NCBI GenBank assembly: GCA_030737835.1
Contig: CM060853.1
Span: 2,298,941-2,362,940 of the forward strand
Reading direction: 5' to 3'
Origin: Acorus gramineus
Taxonomy: Eukaryota; Streptophyta; Magnoliopsida; Acorales; Acoraceae
DNA length: 64,000 nt
Part shown: positions 45,301 to 58,341 of the stretch, piece by piece
Numbering within the stretch: the stretch's first letter is position 1
Layout of the letters: each line of letters opens with the position of its first letter
Notes under the pieces: generated by a model
The model's input: the letters and a program-made list of their open reading frames with translations, nothing else
Databases searched by the model: none
What the model was told of the DNA's origin: nothing
Position numbers and translations under genes: made by a program

Positions 45301-46329
45301 CATGATAAACTATTCTCACAGTGTGAGGGATCAAGAAAATGTCATGATACAGGGGTTAGCAAAATGTCTTATCCTGACACAGTGGACTACTCAAACCGGT
45401 GACGCATTAAAATACCATTTCAATTTTATACTATAATTATACCAAACTCATTACCACTGTCAAATGGAAACCTTATTCAATCTAAATCAACATCATATTA
45501 TGAATTTTTTTTTTTTATGAAATCCAAAAATGGATGCAACAGAGGGAGGAGTGCAGCTTTTTTTCAAAATAACGAATCCAATTCGATTATCATTTATTTC
45601 ACAAGTGAAGAAAAAAAAAAAAAAAAAGGCAGTGATACTGATTCTCTACCTCTATCAATCACAGTCCACCAAACCGACCAGTTTCAATGATTCCCTTCGT
45701 TTCTTTCTCTATGTCAATGTAAAAACCATTTTTATATGTCAAATATTGAGCAACAAAAAAACACTCCTCTAAAATCAGTTTATTTTTAAATCTTATTTTA
45801 GGTTCTATATGAAACTAAATATATAAGGACGTCCATTAAGATACTGAGTTCATTTTATAGCTCTAAGCACAGTCATCATATCACTAGTGCAATATGTGAA
45901 ATTGATATGTACTACTTTACAAAAAAAAATATAAAAATAAATGTATTCAATTTGTATAAGTAATTGCATTTTCTTACAAAATAATTAATATATTTTATTA
46001 GTTAAATGTATACTAAAAAAAAATTGTGCGCGGACTGCAAATAGGAAGTGACATTTTCTTTAATTTTTTTAAAACAACTTATTATTTAAATTGATCAAAA
46101 ATACTATTGAGTCTAGATACCTACTTTATCATAAAAACTGTTTTGCTAATCTTTAAACTGTTAAAAAAACCCAAAGTTAAAGTCCAAAAATATGTGATTT
46201 TTGTTCCAAATATACTTATGGTCTAAAAAAAGTTACATGCATTTACATGTATTCATAAAAAGGTACATATTTTTTAAAATAAAAAAAATAGATTAAAAGT
46301 AAGAATGAAAATATCGTGATTCAAAAGTT

Positions 46330-49300
46330 ATGCCACCCAAGCAATTCAAGTTTCCATTATCATTGTCAGGGAGGAGGTTGATGTCGAGCTCGGATTGCTC
46401 GCTCGGCAAAGACAGTCTTCGCCGTCGACTGATACGTAAGTGATCAGATGCTTTGATTCTTTGCTTTTCTTGCAATAGTGGATTTGTGTTGGTTTGTTGA
46501 GAAAGAAAGAGAGGTATCAAAATCAACACTTCTTTCCTTTTTTTTTCTTCTTCTTCTTTGTTTCCTCTTATTCTTCTGTGGAGTACTCTCTATGTGAGTC
46601 TGCAATGGATCCTGGTTTAGGTTTGAAATATTTCTTCCTTTGTAAAATTGCGCACTTTAGTTTCGAAACATTTTTCTTTTGAAATAGAAGATGACTATAA
46701 TTTCCCGAAAAAAAAGACAAAACAAAAAAAATCTAAATCTGATTTTTTTTTTTTTTTGGGGGGGGGGGGGGGTGGAATTGGGTTGTTTGTTTGTTTATGC
46801 TCTGATTGGGTGCGTTTGATGTGGGATTGAAGGATCAGATCAGTTTGAATTTTCATGATAATTTATTGCTTGCTTGTTTTTTTTTTAATTTAAAAGAAAA
46901 ATTGAGATCTTGAGGCCTAATTTTTTTTTTTGACATGAAAGATGAGCAGTCTATTTTTACACAAAAATGTCTTGTTGGGTGAGTGTTAATCCTTCTTTAG
47001 TTTTTTCATTAAAGGGAGGTTTTTTTTGAGCTGGCATAATATATTTCTACATGACTGCACGCTGATTGCGAACCACATAAATATGTGATCTATCCTGTGA
47101 ATTTGTTAGGACCATTGATCTACAAGTGCTAAGATTGAAGCCTAAATCTTTGGTTAGGTAGAAGAATAGATGTTAAATAGGAGTCGAATAAGAGTGAATA
47201 TAAGCTCGAAAAAATTGTTTGTTTTCAAAGAATATATGTTTATAGCTATGCTAGGATAAATGAGAGTAAACTCATATTGATATTCCCGGTCGCTCTAGAA
47301 ATTCTGTCATCCGCTAATGTAAGAGAGACTCACGTGTTAAATTAGTGACTTCATGTCAAATCAATCTTCAGTTTTTATAGATCATTATTGGTTAACTAAA
47401 TAACAAATAAAAATTTATTATATTTTTTAATGAGAATAACTAAATATACAACCAAACAAAAATGAATTATTTCACTAATATAATTATCAATACCAGAATA
47501 GTTATATGATGCAGGGATTGTTGGGGATGGAAGATGTTTGTTCAGATCAGTGGCTAATGGTGCCTGCTTGAGAGCAGGGAAGCCATCTCCAAGTGAGACC
47601 CTCCAAAAAGAACTAGCCGACGACCTAAGATCCAAAGTAATTAAGGCCCCAACTTAACTTTTTAACTTTCTTTGATTTCTTTCCATAGTTTTTTTTTAGT
47701 GCTTTACATAGTCAAGAAGTTTCAGATACATTGTATGGGTCTTGAGAAATGCAGGTTGTTGATGAGTTCGTGAGGAGAAGATCAGACACTGAGTGGTTAG
47801 TGGCTTCTTCTCAATCCATTTATTAGCATGTCACCCTATTTAGCTTCTTTTTTTTTTCAATTCTTTTATAAAAGTGTAGCTTCTGATTAGCTGAAACTAA
47901 TAGAATGCGTTTGTTGATACAAAGAAGCCCTATTTTAGGATAGTGTTTGGATGTGAGATTGGAACACGAGATGCATAGCTTTTAAAATGCGATAGAAAAT
48001 ATATAGAAAACATGAACATGGTTGCGGAGGGAGAAACGAAAAACTGGTTTGAATCTACATTTTTTTTTTTAAAAGGAAAATGATAGATATTTGATCTAAA
48101 TTTTATAAATTAGATATATATGTCCATAGCATGTATGAAGAGGAAAGAGAGGGGGGAGGGGGGACCTGGTAGAAGAGTGCTCTACCAGGTCCAAAGGCAA
48201 AAATTACAATGTCTTACTAGTCTATGAAGAGTTTACCCTGCCTAGTATACATCACTCTATTGGCACCTGCACAACACATTCCCCAAACCTTTATAAAACT
48301 AATCACCATATTCCATGGGATGAAAGACTACTAGATTTGCATTTGAGAAGTTTTAGATATTGAAACATAAAATCTACACAAATATAGATTTAAACATGAC
48401 CTTAATTTAGAAGACACTGGTTTGAACTTGTTTTTCAAGTTCACTAAAATTATGGCATACACTAAAAAGAATAAGGTCACGCATTCTTCTGGAATAATGT
48501 AATGAATCCAAAAAAAAAAAGGAAATCAAAATTGAATGTTTTTAATAATTATAAAGGATCGGAAATATAAGCATAGTGACACACCCTTTTTGGGTGACGA
48601 ATGATAGAAAAAAAAATTCCCCTCTTAAATAATATTAATAAGGAAAACTTCTAAAAATAGCCAAACATACTAACAATATCTTTAAAAAATTGAAATTTGA
48701 GATGAAATCAAATGAGTGAGGGTTAGTTTGGCAAGTGGTTATGTAGGGGTGCAACTTGGACGGGTTAAACCTGACCCAACCCGACTCAACCCGGTTCATA
48801 GGCGGGTTTGGGTTGAGGTTTTTCTCTTCCGGGTTCAACCAGACCCGAACCCGAACTAACCTGTCCAAGTTGCACCCCTAATTGTCCTAATTTTAGGAGA
48901 TAAAAAAAACTATCAATTTTGTTCATATTTACGTTTGTCAAAATTAAGATATAAAGTGGGGATAATTACTTTTCTAACCTTTAAGTGGAACAAAATATCC
49001 TCATTTTCACTTTAAAATTAAGGCAACTGTTTGCAGCTTATCCCAATTATTTTTTATATCAAATAAGAATAAGCTGCCATCTCACTTACTTATCCCTACA
49101 ATGACCCCTTATCCCACCATTTATCTATTTTTTTTTTATGGTTCTTAGTAAAGGATTGATACAACATGTATAAAATTGGCACAAACCGAGAACACACATG
49201 TCAGTTTCTCATTAAAAATTGGCTGATTCCCATCTCTTGAAATTCATATACACATAGTAAAACAAACTAATATACATGACTAAATAATGAAATTTATACA

Positions 49301-50643
49301 AAAAAGTTCAAATTATATATAGAAATTTTTTAGAGAAAAATGGATTTTAGTAGTTGATTGAAGAATTTTTTTAAAAGTCAGATTGCAACGACCTCCAAGC
49401 TAGGGGTGCAATTCGGTTGGTTTAATTCGATTTTTTACAAACCCATATTAAACCAAAGTATAATCACATATAACCTGAAAATCGATTCGAATCGAACTAA
49501 AAACCGAACCGAAAACCCAAAACAGAACCGAACTGAACTGAATTTGGTTAAATCGAACTAAACCGAACTGAACTGAGCTGTTAAAAATAAACATATGTAT
49601 ACCCAATCATTTTTTTTCTTCCTACCTACATGGGTTGGTTAGATTATTTTTTGAGTTGATTACAACTTTCCGTAAATATCAAAAGGTTATGATTGATAAT
49701 ATAAATTAGTATATTCATTTTTTTATATAAATATTAATGATATAACAACAATATAGTTTTTAATATAAAAAGAATGATCTAAATGAATATTAATTATGAA
49801 TAATCATGTGTTCAAATTAATTTGATTCGGTTTGGTTAATTCGTTTTTTTTAAAGTAAAATTAAACTTAAACCAAAATAGATCGGTTTATTAAGTTGTCA
49901 AACCATACCCAACCCAAACCCGAAAAAAATCGGTTTGTATCAGTTCTGATTCGGTTTAACCGACCAAAGTTGCACCCCTGTGCAAGCTACCCAATTTAAT
50001 ATATATAATATAAGTTATTCCATGGATCCTTTCATTCTGTCCTATTTAACATCAATAGCCATGATCCGTTATTTGGATAAGTTCGACGTTCATTCTCATT
50101 TTCCTTCCACTAGATCACTTAGAAAAATTATATTTAGAATCCATCATTCATGTGTTCATTCGTGGACATTTTAGAGAATATTTCTTTGTCGTCCTCGGAA
50201 TCTATCATATCTAAATTCTTAGGAAAAAGAAATTCATTGTCTTCCAATCAAAATAATCAAATTGGCCTTGTATCTAACGTTTCAGGTTCCTCGAATGCGA
50301 CTTCGAAACATACATCTCCCAGATGAGGCAACCTCATATATGGGGAGGAGAACCAGAGCTGCTAATGTGCTCACATGTTCTCAAGTGAGTCTTCTTTTAC
50401 ACCCTCCTCCAACTGCTTATAAGATTACATATTCTTGAATTATCATTACTCTTATTTTCATTTTTTTTGTTTGGCAGGGCCCCAATCACAGTTTACATGA
50501 AGAATTCTGATGGACTAAAGATCATAGCAGAATATGGAGTTGAATATGGAAGTGAGAATCCAATTCGTGTGTTGTACCATGGATATGGACATTATGATGC
50601 ATTGCAGATACCTATTGTTAAAGAAATTAAGATTCGTTCATAG
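46330..50643 (+). CDS. OTU4: OTU-domain cysteine protease (deubiquitinase)
   Basis: Five exons: 46330-46435, 47515-47636, 47755-47795, 50286-50384, 50478-50643; 177 residues, all junctions in phase. Known role: OTU proteins cleave ubiquitin from proteins. Seen: the catalytic cysteine box IVGDGRCLFRSVANGACLRA (Asp40, Cys43), then SETLQKELADDLRSKVVDEF, QMRQPHIWGGEPELLMCSHV, ITVYMKNSDG, and the histidine box ENPIRVLYHGYGHYDALQIP (His161), so the catalytic Cys and His are present. The sequence follows Arabidopsis OTU4 (At3g57810) without its long N-terminal extension. The start is the ATG at 46330, just after an in-frame stop; another in-frame ATG lies at 46381. Intron 3 is 2.5 kb and holds two MITEs and a hairpin. 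The gene lies tail to tail with the bHLH gene. An upstream exon coding an organelle-targeting region cannot be excluded. Confidence 0.92.
48162..48192. repeat. Perfect 12-bp-arm hairpin in OTU intron 3
   Basis: GGACCTGGTAGA, the 7-nt loop AGAGTGC, then TCTACCAGGTCC. The arms are exact. It lies just after a GA/GGGGAGG-rich run. Function unknown. Confidence 0.9.
48744..48880. mobile_element. Short hAT-like MITE in OTU intron 3
   Basis: The 16-bp end TAGGGGTGCAACTTGG pairs with CCAAGTTGCACCCCTA, and the pairing continues into GGACGGGTT/AACCTGTCC. The core is CCCAACCCGACTC-type. 137 bp. No target duplication found. Confidence 0.75.
49402..49980. mobile_element. hAT-like MITE in OTU intron 3
   Basis: AGGGGTGCAA at the left and TTGCACCCCTG at the right. 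TCCAAGCT (49394-49401) and TGCAAGCT (49981-49988) match 7 of 8 as the target duplication. Sub-ends are rich in AACCGAACTGAACTGAA and TTCGGTTTGGTT text. Non-coding. Confidence 0.8.
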
Positions 50644-51790
50644 ATTTTTTTAAAGCAATTTGTACCTCACTTTCATACGTTAATAACATAATTTATTATT
50701 TTATTATAGTTTGATGAACCTGTGTTTGTGTTGTGGGCATACATGAGAAACCTGAGTAGTAATCAGAATTACAGCATTATATATCTACTCATGTAAACTT
50801 GTATATCTTGAATAAAATGGTCTCTATAAATAAATCAAACAATGAAGACAGAAAACCAAAAATTGTGCATTCATGAGGGTGAATTCAAATACACATATAG
50901 ATAGACTTCTGATGCAAGGTAAGCATCAAAATATGAAAAGAGAAAAAGGGGACCTCAAAAGAGAGAGTGCGCAAAACTAAAATTTTTATTTCAAAATGTG
51001 TACAATTATAAATGGGCCGCAAACATGATTTAACTTATCATTTTTCTAAGAAGATTCAAGAAAACCAACCACAACTACAACAAAAAATCATATAACCACA
51101 AATGAAAGAGTGTTGTTACACACGGACCCCATTATCGTCACACTTGTGGTTTAATATATATTGATAGTTGTCCAATCGAGGTATGTACCTTTTACTAAAG
51201 GTATATGTCTCATTGAATTTTTTTTCTCATTTTATAAAAATGAATCGATATAATTTATTGTAGCATATATTATTTTATATAAAAGTATATACCTTAAGAT
51301 ATACTATTTTTTAATAAAATCAAACAGGTGCAAACCATGTAAGATTGTAAACGGGCTTATGTCTAACATGTCCTATGAGCTCGTTTGTTTGAGGAATAGG
51401 AGAGTGGACAAGGTGAGAATAAATTATTCCTCAAAAATTGTTTACTATGAATAAACTCTAATAGTTATGATTAGATGAGTTAGAATACACCATGATAACC
51501 ATTTCTCATCAATATAAAGAAAAGAAATAGCAACCAAACAGAACATCATAACTATTTTATACCTGGATAAGCTATTCACGAACAAAACAGGGGATATGGA
51601 AACATTTCTTACCAATCGACACTACATAACAATGACATCAATAGAGAACGAGCAATTGAAAATTAAATTAATCCAAAACCTGTTTTACATGCTTGCAATT
51701 GGTAACAACCAGAAAATAAAATAAAATAAAAATAAATATACCAGTATCATGCCCACTTCTTTCATCAGCATCTTCAATTAATGTATTTGC
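50644..51790. other. Region between the convergent OTU and bHLH genes
   Basis: Contains the 3' flanks of both genes. About 51400-51590 resembles 37985-38110 (GAGAGTGGACAAGGTGAGAA against GAGAGTGGATAATGTGAGAA). No gene seen. Confidence 0.5.
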
Positions 51791-54700
51791 TTATTTGTTT
51801 GCACATGTACAGGTTGCTCGCACTTCGTTCAGCTTCTGCAAAACAAAAACAAAAAAACAACTATAATTTGATGATTTGTTAAGGTAGTCTATGCTCTCTG
51901 AATTGTATTGTGCATATATTCTAACTATTGAGTTTATTGTCTATATATCTTCAATGGTTGATTCTTTTGATTCTGTCAGTACCTCAAAAGCAGCCCTTGG
52001 AAGAGATATTTTTATGGTAAAAGTATGTGAACAATTTAAATTGTATCTCATAGATTAAATAATCCAAATTTTAATCAAAACATTTAAATTTACTACTCAC
52101 TACATAATGTTCAGGTTGGACTCATGTTACCCAACCCCTCAACCCAAACCCACCCTGGACTAAGTTCAGGTTGGGTTGTTCGGGTGCAGGTGTGAGTGTA
52201 GGTTGAATCTGAAGCTAAAATCTCAATCCAAATTCTACCCAAAAGTCGAGTTTATTCGGGTCGAGTCAGGTTCAATCCGCATAAGTTGCACCCTTAATGT
52301 GAATAGTTTATGACTTATCCTAATTTACCAATGCATAGCTATTAAGCTTTATTTGATAAAAGAGAAGGTTTTTTTATTTTTTATTTTTTTATATTTTAAA
52401 TACACACCTCTAGGCACGAAATATTACGTTCCGTAGGAAACACACTTGAAAATGTGTTACACTTGTGATTGCAATCGCATAGCATCGCTGCAATGTTTAA
52501 TTGTACTTCAGCTCTTAAATGGTGTTGCAGTTTTTTTAACTTACAAAATTAGTTTAGAGTACTCTAGACACTACTTTTCTTCCTTAATTGCATTGGGAAT
52601 AAATCCTACTAACAGTAAGCATGGAAAACTTTAATTAGTTTACGCACCTGGAGTTCGGTTTGCAGTGATCTGATATGCTGGACGGCCAATTCTAACATGT
52701 CTGCGGTATTTGTTTGCTGTAGTGTTTCCAAAAAAAAAAAAGAAAAAAATCTTCAAAAATTCATCACCAATCACAATCCAACAACTACATTGTGAAGCAT
52801 TGTTCATAGTCCATGAAGTGAAAAATATGGTTAAGTAAAACATATGCTAGTTTAAAAGCAGTGTCTTCCTTCTATTTAATGTTACCATCCTCTGATTCAA
52901 GGGATGAAGTTGGAAAGGGCATGACCAGAAAGATCATTTGATTGGAGTGATGTTTAATAAATGATATATGCAAAAGCCTTGAAAGACAATTAAAGATATG
53001 GGCATGAAAGGCTTATAAATGGTGAACATGAGCATACCTTATCCATGTTAGGCACAAGCTCTTGCAGCTTCCTCAACTTTTCACTGATTCTTGTTCTTCT
53101 CTCCTACATGCCAATGAAGGAATTCCACATAAATTAAAGAACCTGGTCATGCTTAACGCACATAAATTAAGAACATATGATACATTGGATCTTTAAAGAC
53201 CAAACAAGCCTACAAGGATAAATTCAGAAGCGTAACTATTTCACACATTCACCTACAATTTTACTACACCATATGCATGCATATATAGAATAAGTAAAAG
53301 TTTTTGTTATCACCAACCCTCTCAGCAATACTTCTGGGGTGTGTGGCACAACCACGCTTGGCTCGGATTTTGCAAGTAACGGTGTCTGGTTGCAACTGGA
53401 GGAGGTTCTCTACGGTAGCCATCTCTAAAGCTGTCTTAGGCAGGCTATACTGGAATCATAAAAAACTCCGATAAGCTTAAAGACCAAGTTTAACAAAAAA
53501 ACAAGAAAATACATAAATCATCCAGAATCGAAGGTGCACTAGACAGGTAAGAATTGGTCCACTCATATCAACTTAAAAGCACACAGCCGAAATCAGCCAA
53601 CTAAATACAACTCAATGAATTCGTATCAGATAGCATGTAATAGTTTCAAAAGTAAATTTGATTACTGGTTCTGATGCATCAAAATTCAGATAAACTACTA
53701 GTTTTCAGTGCATCAAAATTCAAATTAACTACTATTGGTGAAGAAGTTTGAGAACATGTGCGGTAAAACACATATTTTCTACTGCATTATTCAAACTGGA
53801 AAACTGCATTATCTAATATCGCATAAAGTGAATTGATTTTGGTTGACCCCATACGATTCACTTTGCAGGACTATGCTTTTCTGATTTATTTCATATCTAA
53901 TGTGTGTAGTATCAACCATCAATGTATGCACATTGTAATATTTATTTATTTTTTGGGTCTCTAAGGCCGTGACATAATTCTGATAAATATTAACTGTGAA
54001 TAAATGATGAATAGGTGACAGTCTTCTGCACTGGTGAACCAATTGTACTCTCAGATATTCCTTTTTGATTGTTTGTGGTATCCATTGCATTCTACATCAA
54101 TATAAAATGCCTCAGTGAAATCAGTTGAACCATACCTGAGAGTCTAAGCTGCCAAGGCTGGCAATGATATGCCCATCATTGTTTTTCGCCCGTTTGCTCG
54201 AAGGGCCACCAGAGAAAACAATCGAGTTGGGCTCGTCCCATGAACCGATTGAGAAGTTCCCGGACACATAAGACTGCCCTGCATGGCCGCCCACCTCATC
54301 AGAGCTGTTGCTGCCTCCAGCAATGCTTTCCCCTGCTTCAGGGATGCTAAGCTCGGATATCTGAGAGAGGGAGTCCTGCCTTGAGAAACTCAACTGGGAT
54401 TTCAACCTCCTGTTTGTCATTGCATGGCCACTCTCTGTCAACCCTTGGGAGGTGTAGCCCCCCATCCCCCTTGAAACTGAAAAACCTGCATTCCCATGAA
54501 TGAAGCCAACCTAATTAGTCATGTAGAATGATCAACAGAGATTAATTACTATAGCATAAATATACAGCTGTGATAGTGGCTTCCTGATTCCTGAGAAACA
54601 TGAATTCTCTTCTGCACCAGAGATACTATAAGAATCAGTTTGAAAAACTCTCTTTTGCTAAAACATATAAATTAATACACTCGGTCTGTTTTGAAATCCT

Positions 54701-56649
54701 GTTTGCAGCCTCATATACTATAACAACACAATATATATTGCGCTATCTTAGTATAGTGTATGAGATTATATCATTGTGTTAGGAGTAAAGAAAATTTTTA
54801 TTTTCTCAAAAAGAATAAAATACACTATTCTCAATATATAGTTCATTGCATATAACAGCATGTACTTCATCGTGAGTATGTATAATTTTAAAAAAAATGT
54901 AGATTGCAAATGGTTGTTGTATATATCATTTTCCATATATACAATGCGAGTAAACCTCATAATGCCATCTCTAGCCCTTACTCAAACCTATATTCAAATT
55001 TCACAAAAAATTTGAGTAAAAGCTTTATTTGATATAGTGTCTCTCCAACCAGTGTTTTACTCAAATCTTTAAAAACATGTGGAGTTTAAGAATAAAAATA
55101 GCATTTGAAAATTTGGATAAAGGTTCGAATCTCCTTTGATTTAAGTAAAATTTTGAGTAAAAACTTGATTTTATATAGATATGAGTAATTGATTCAAGAG
55201 ATTTTTGAGTGACTTTTATTCAAATTTAAGTTTAAATACACATTTAAATATAAGATTGGAGATGCTCTAACACTACATACAAAAAAAAATAAAAAAAAAA
55301 TTGGGTTTAAGAGGACCACATTTGGGGGGGGGGGGGGCGCAAAATAAAAAGTACATTGTTACACACTCAATGTCAACATGTTCCATCTATCATATTTGCA
55401 TAAAAAAATTGGTCTATGATGAAATACCTCATTAATCGAAGTTAACAATATTATATACTTTACTATTTCATGTCATTGTACATATTTATAGGGCGCAAAA
55501 TAAAAAGTACATTGTTACACACTCAATGTCAACATGTTCCATCTATCATATTTGCATAAAAAAATTGGTCTATGATGAAATACCTCATTAATCGAAGTTA
55601 ACTATATTATATACTTTACTATTTCATGTCATTGTACATATTTATATATATTAAACTGTGTGATGAATAGTATTTAGTAACATTATATAACATTTTTCTG
55701 GTTTGTTTTATGTTATTTACGTCTCTCTTTTTTCAAATCTCCCTCTAGTTTGTAAAACTTCAAACTTTTGTTTGTTCGGTAATATGTTATCAGAACGTCT
55801 ATTTGATTTATTAATGAAATAGATATACTTACAATTTACTCAAAAAATAAAATATATATTATCGGGACAACTGTCTACCGATCTTAAGGAAAAAAAAAAA
55901 CAAAAAACTATATAACATTTTTCAAATAATATCTTAGTCAAACAAAAAGTTCCCGGCACACCAACCAACCAACCAAGATCTCATACACAACGAAACCTCG
56001 CATTCTTCAGAAACTCGTACAGATCCAATGTTACGGCGTATTATTCCCATATTAACCTACTCCATCTCACATGCTCTAATAACCTTGGTCGCTTCTGTAA
56101 TTAAAGGCCACTCATAAGGGTAATTCGTTAGAAAAAATCACAACACGCTACTGATCCAATCTCAACCGTTCGTTTCATCGACGACAGAAAACGAAAGACC
56201 TCGAAAGCAAATCTGGACCGTCAATAAAAAGGGGAAAGAAAAGGGAAGCGCGCACCGTTGTCAACCATCAGATGTGAGAAGTAACCGGCGGGGGAGCTGC
56301 TGTGGCGGATCAACGGCGATCCACGGCCGCCGACGTCGTTGAATCCGTACGATCTGTCGAGGCCGCCGCATCCGGCGAGATCCGTGGCGGCGGCGGCGGA
56401 GGTGGAGGGGACGGCGGGGGTTTTGCAGGTCGATTCGGAGGTGACGCACGGCGAGGTTTCGTCGGTGAAGAATCCTCCGCCGATCAGGTTCACGGCGGAG
56501 GAAGATCCGGAGGGGTGGTCGGAGACGGCGGAATCGACGAGTCGGGAGAGGAAGGAGCCCGGGGCGGAGCCGTAGCGGGCCAGGCCCGATGGGCTCAATA
56601 TCGGGCTGTGGTTCGGCCCGAACATCGAAGACGATGGAGGTCTCTGCAT
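51791..56649 (-). CDS. bHLH transcription factor, FBH/AKS group (bHLH80/122/130-like)
   Basis: Six minus-strand exons: 56649-56256, 54485-54136, 53449-53318, 53103-53038, 52716-52648, 51835-51791; 351 residues, junctions in phase. Nuclear DNA-binding regulator. Seen: a Ser/Pro-rich N-terminus with the group motif RHSSSPAGYFSHL (about 115-127), SQLSFSRQDSLSQISE (about 158-173), and GNFSIGSWDEPN in the middle. The bHLH follows: KRGCATHPRSIAERERRTRI (279-298), SEKLRKLQELVPNMDKQTNT and ADMLELAVQHIRSLQTELQ. Glu291 and Arg295 fit the DNA-contacting positions. Known: Arabidopsis members act in flowering (CONSTANS activation) or guard-cell K+ channel expression, and are regulated by phosphorylation. 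Which member this is cannot be decided. A CT microsatellite abuts the start codon. Intron 1 holds a MITE and a near-identical 156-bp tandem duplication. Confidence 0.95.
52110..52300. mobile_element. hAT-like MITE remnant in bHLH intron 5
   Basis: Dense in CAACCCAAACCCACCC and GGTTGGGTTG text, ending AAGTTGCACCCTTAA, close to the TTGCACCCCT end of the MITE at 49402. The left end is not clear. Confidence 0.5.
54960..55272. mobile_element. MITE with AGAGCATCTCCAAT-type ends in bHLH intron 1
   Basis: The left end TAATGCCATCTCTAGCCCTT and the right end AAGATTGGAGATGCTCTAA are imperfect inverted repeats. The inside is ACTCAAA/TTTGAGTAAA text. A truncated relative occurs at 57565-57690 (AGGCCATCTTTAATTCTTAC, TAAAAGCTTAATTTGATATG). 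Confidence 0.65.
55335..55646. repeat. Near-identical 156-bp tandem duplication in bHLH intron 1
   Basis: Units 55335-55490 and 55491-55646 both begin GGGCGCAAAATAAAAAGTAC and end GTACATATTTATA. I see one base difference (AACAATATT against AACTATATT). The first copy is preceded by a run of G. Very recent duplication, or an assembly artefact. Confidence 0.95.
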
Positions 56650-56650
56650 C

Positions 56651-56678
56651 CCTCTCTCTCTCTCTCTCTCTCTCTCTC
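56651..56678. repeat. (CT)n microsatellite abutting the bHLH start codon
   Basis: CT repeats begin 2 bp before the minus-strand ATG (GA on the transcript), followed by more GA-rich sequence to about 56702. Confidence 0.95.
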
Positions 56679-56702
56679 AGTGACAGAGACAGAGAGAGAG
56701 GA

Positions 56703-57804
56703 GACTTGAAGAGGAGACTATAGGGGCAAAATTGGTAAATTATGGTATATCATAAAGAACATTAAATGACATTATTATAAGATAACATGTGGTCTTCGTC
56801 TTGTTTTGATTAATCTTTTATTGAAGTAATCCTTGGTGTGGGGGCTTCCACGTGCATTTAGTCTAATCAAATAGAAATAATTATCAGTTTTTTAATTAAA
56901 AAAAATCTGATATTGCTAATCAAATTTATTGTAAAGTAGATTCAATTATTTGCAAAATTTGCTTTGCCATTATGAAGATTTTTTTACACTAATTAACTGA
57001 CATCATGTCTCACATTCCATCGTAATAAGACAACAAGTCAAGGTTGAACTTATTTAATTCTTAACCTTGGACTCTCAATGAGAATTGAGATTGTAGAAAT
57101 GGAATTCAAAAAATTACAAATATTTTTAATTACGAATAAGATCATTCTCAGTCTTCTTCTGGAGCACCTAAAAAATTTGTGATCTTCCATTCATATGTTT
57201 ATTTTTAGTTATTATAAAGTAAAAATTTTCTTTCATAGAATTTAACTAGATTCTTAAAAAGAAGGAATTCTCCATCTGGATTAGAGTTATCAAACTGATT
57301 TTAAAAGTCACTTTGGCGTTTATTCTCATTATCTCCAACTACTAAAACAACCGATAGAGTTGTGTTTGAATCCTCCATTTTTCTAACCAAAATTTTTTCT
57401 TACACGGAATTTATCAAAATTAGATTTATGAGAAACGTAGCATGAATTCTCTTTTGCACCAGAGTTACCATAAGAATTATTACTGAACATCTAAGTAAAT
57501 AACATTTGTAATCATCTATTCATGCAGCCATTTATGCCCATATCTGACAATTTTTTTTCATTTTTTAGGCCATCTTTAATTCTTACTCAAATCTATATCC
57601 ACGTTTCACTTAAAATTTAAGTAAAAGCTTAATTTGATATGGTGTGTCTCCAACCATCACTTTTAGTATTTTAATTAAATCTTTTAAAAAATTCTTATCT
57701 CGTCCCCATATTTCCTATAAACATTTTCAAAGTTCTTCCTCTAAACATCTTTGCCACTTAATTTTTTTTCAATTCTCCTAACAAATCATAAGGGATTTTT
57801 GCAT
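56703..57804. other. bHLH promoter and intergenic DNA
   Basis: No gene. About 57435-57480 (GCATGAATTCTCTTTTGCAC, CAGAGTTACCATAAGAATTA) repeats 54598-54645 in bHLH intron 1. 57565-57690 is a MITE fragment related to 54960-55272. Confidence 0.5.
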
Positions 57805-58341
57805 ATATACCCCTATAAAACTTTAATTTTGTGAAAATGCCTCTATAAAATACACGTTTGCATCTATACCCCTAAAAAAGTTTAATTCATTGCATCCGTA
57901 CCCCTACAGTCAGCACCATTACGATTCCCTTGTGTACCATGGTTACCTAGCCCAACCAAACATAAACAATTACCTAATTACCATCCCTTCTATCAGATAA
58001 CAAAAAAAGGAGAAAACCCTAACCCTCATTTCTTCGATCAGCCCCTTTTTCAGTCATCGCAAACCCTAGCCCTAATTTTCTTCGTTCAGTCCCTTTTTTG
58101 CTCGTCCCCAAACCCAAAACCTAAACCTAAGAATCTTCATGAGGAGGGGGCGAAGAAACCTCGTCAGATCTGTTGAAGGTCGTTTAGTTATCAGATCAGC
58201 TGCAACGTCCAATCGTTTATTGGAATCCAATCTATTAAATGAACCGACTTAACCTAGTCATCAGTCTCTGGTAAGTTGATTTCCATGTATGAGATTGGTT
58301 TGAATGTTCCAAGTCTTATAATGTTGTTTTGTGGTTCATAT

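Larger units (their letters stand above)
43906..46329. other. AT-rich intergenic DNA with several MITEs
   Basis: No gene. It holds the MITEs at 44096-44320 and 44407-44606 and the dispersed repeat at 44985-45300, listed separately. The last part leads into the OTU gene. Confidence 0.55.

Noticed and set aside
56302-56709. 135-codon plus-strand Gly-rich ORF
   Set aside because: Antisense of bHLH exon 1 plus the CT microsatellite.
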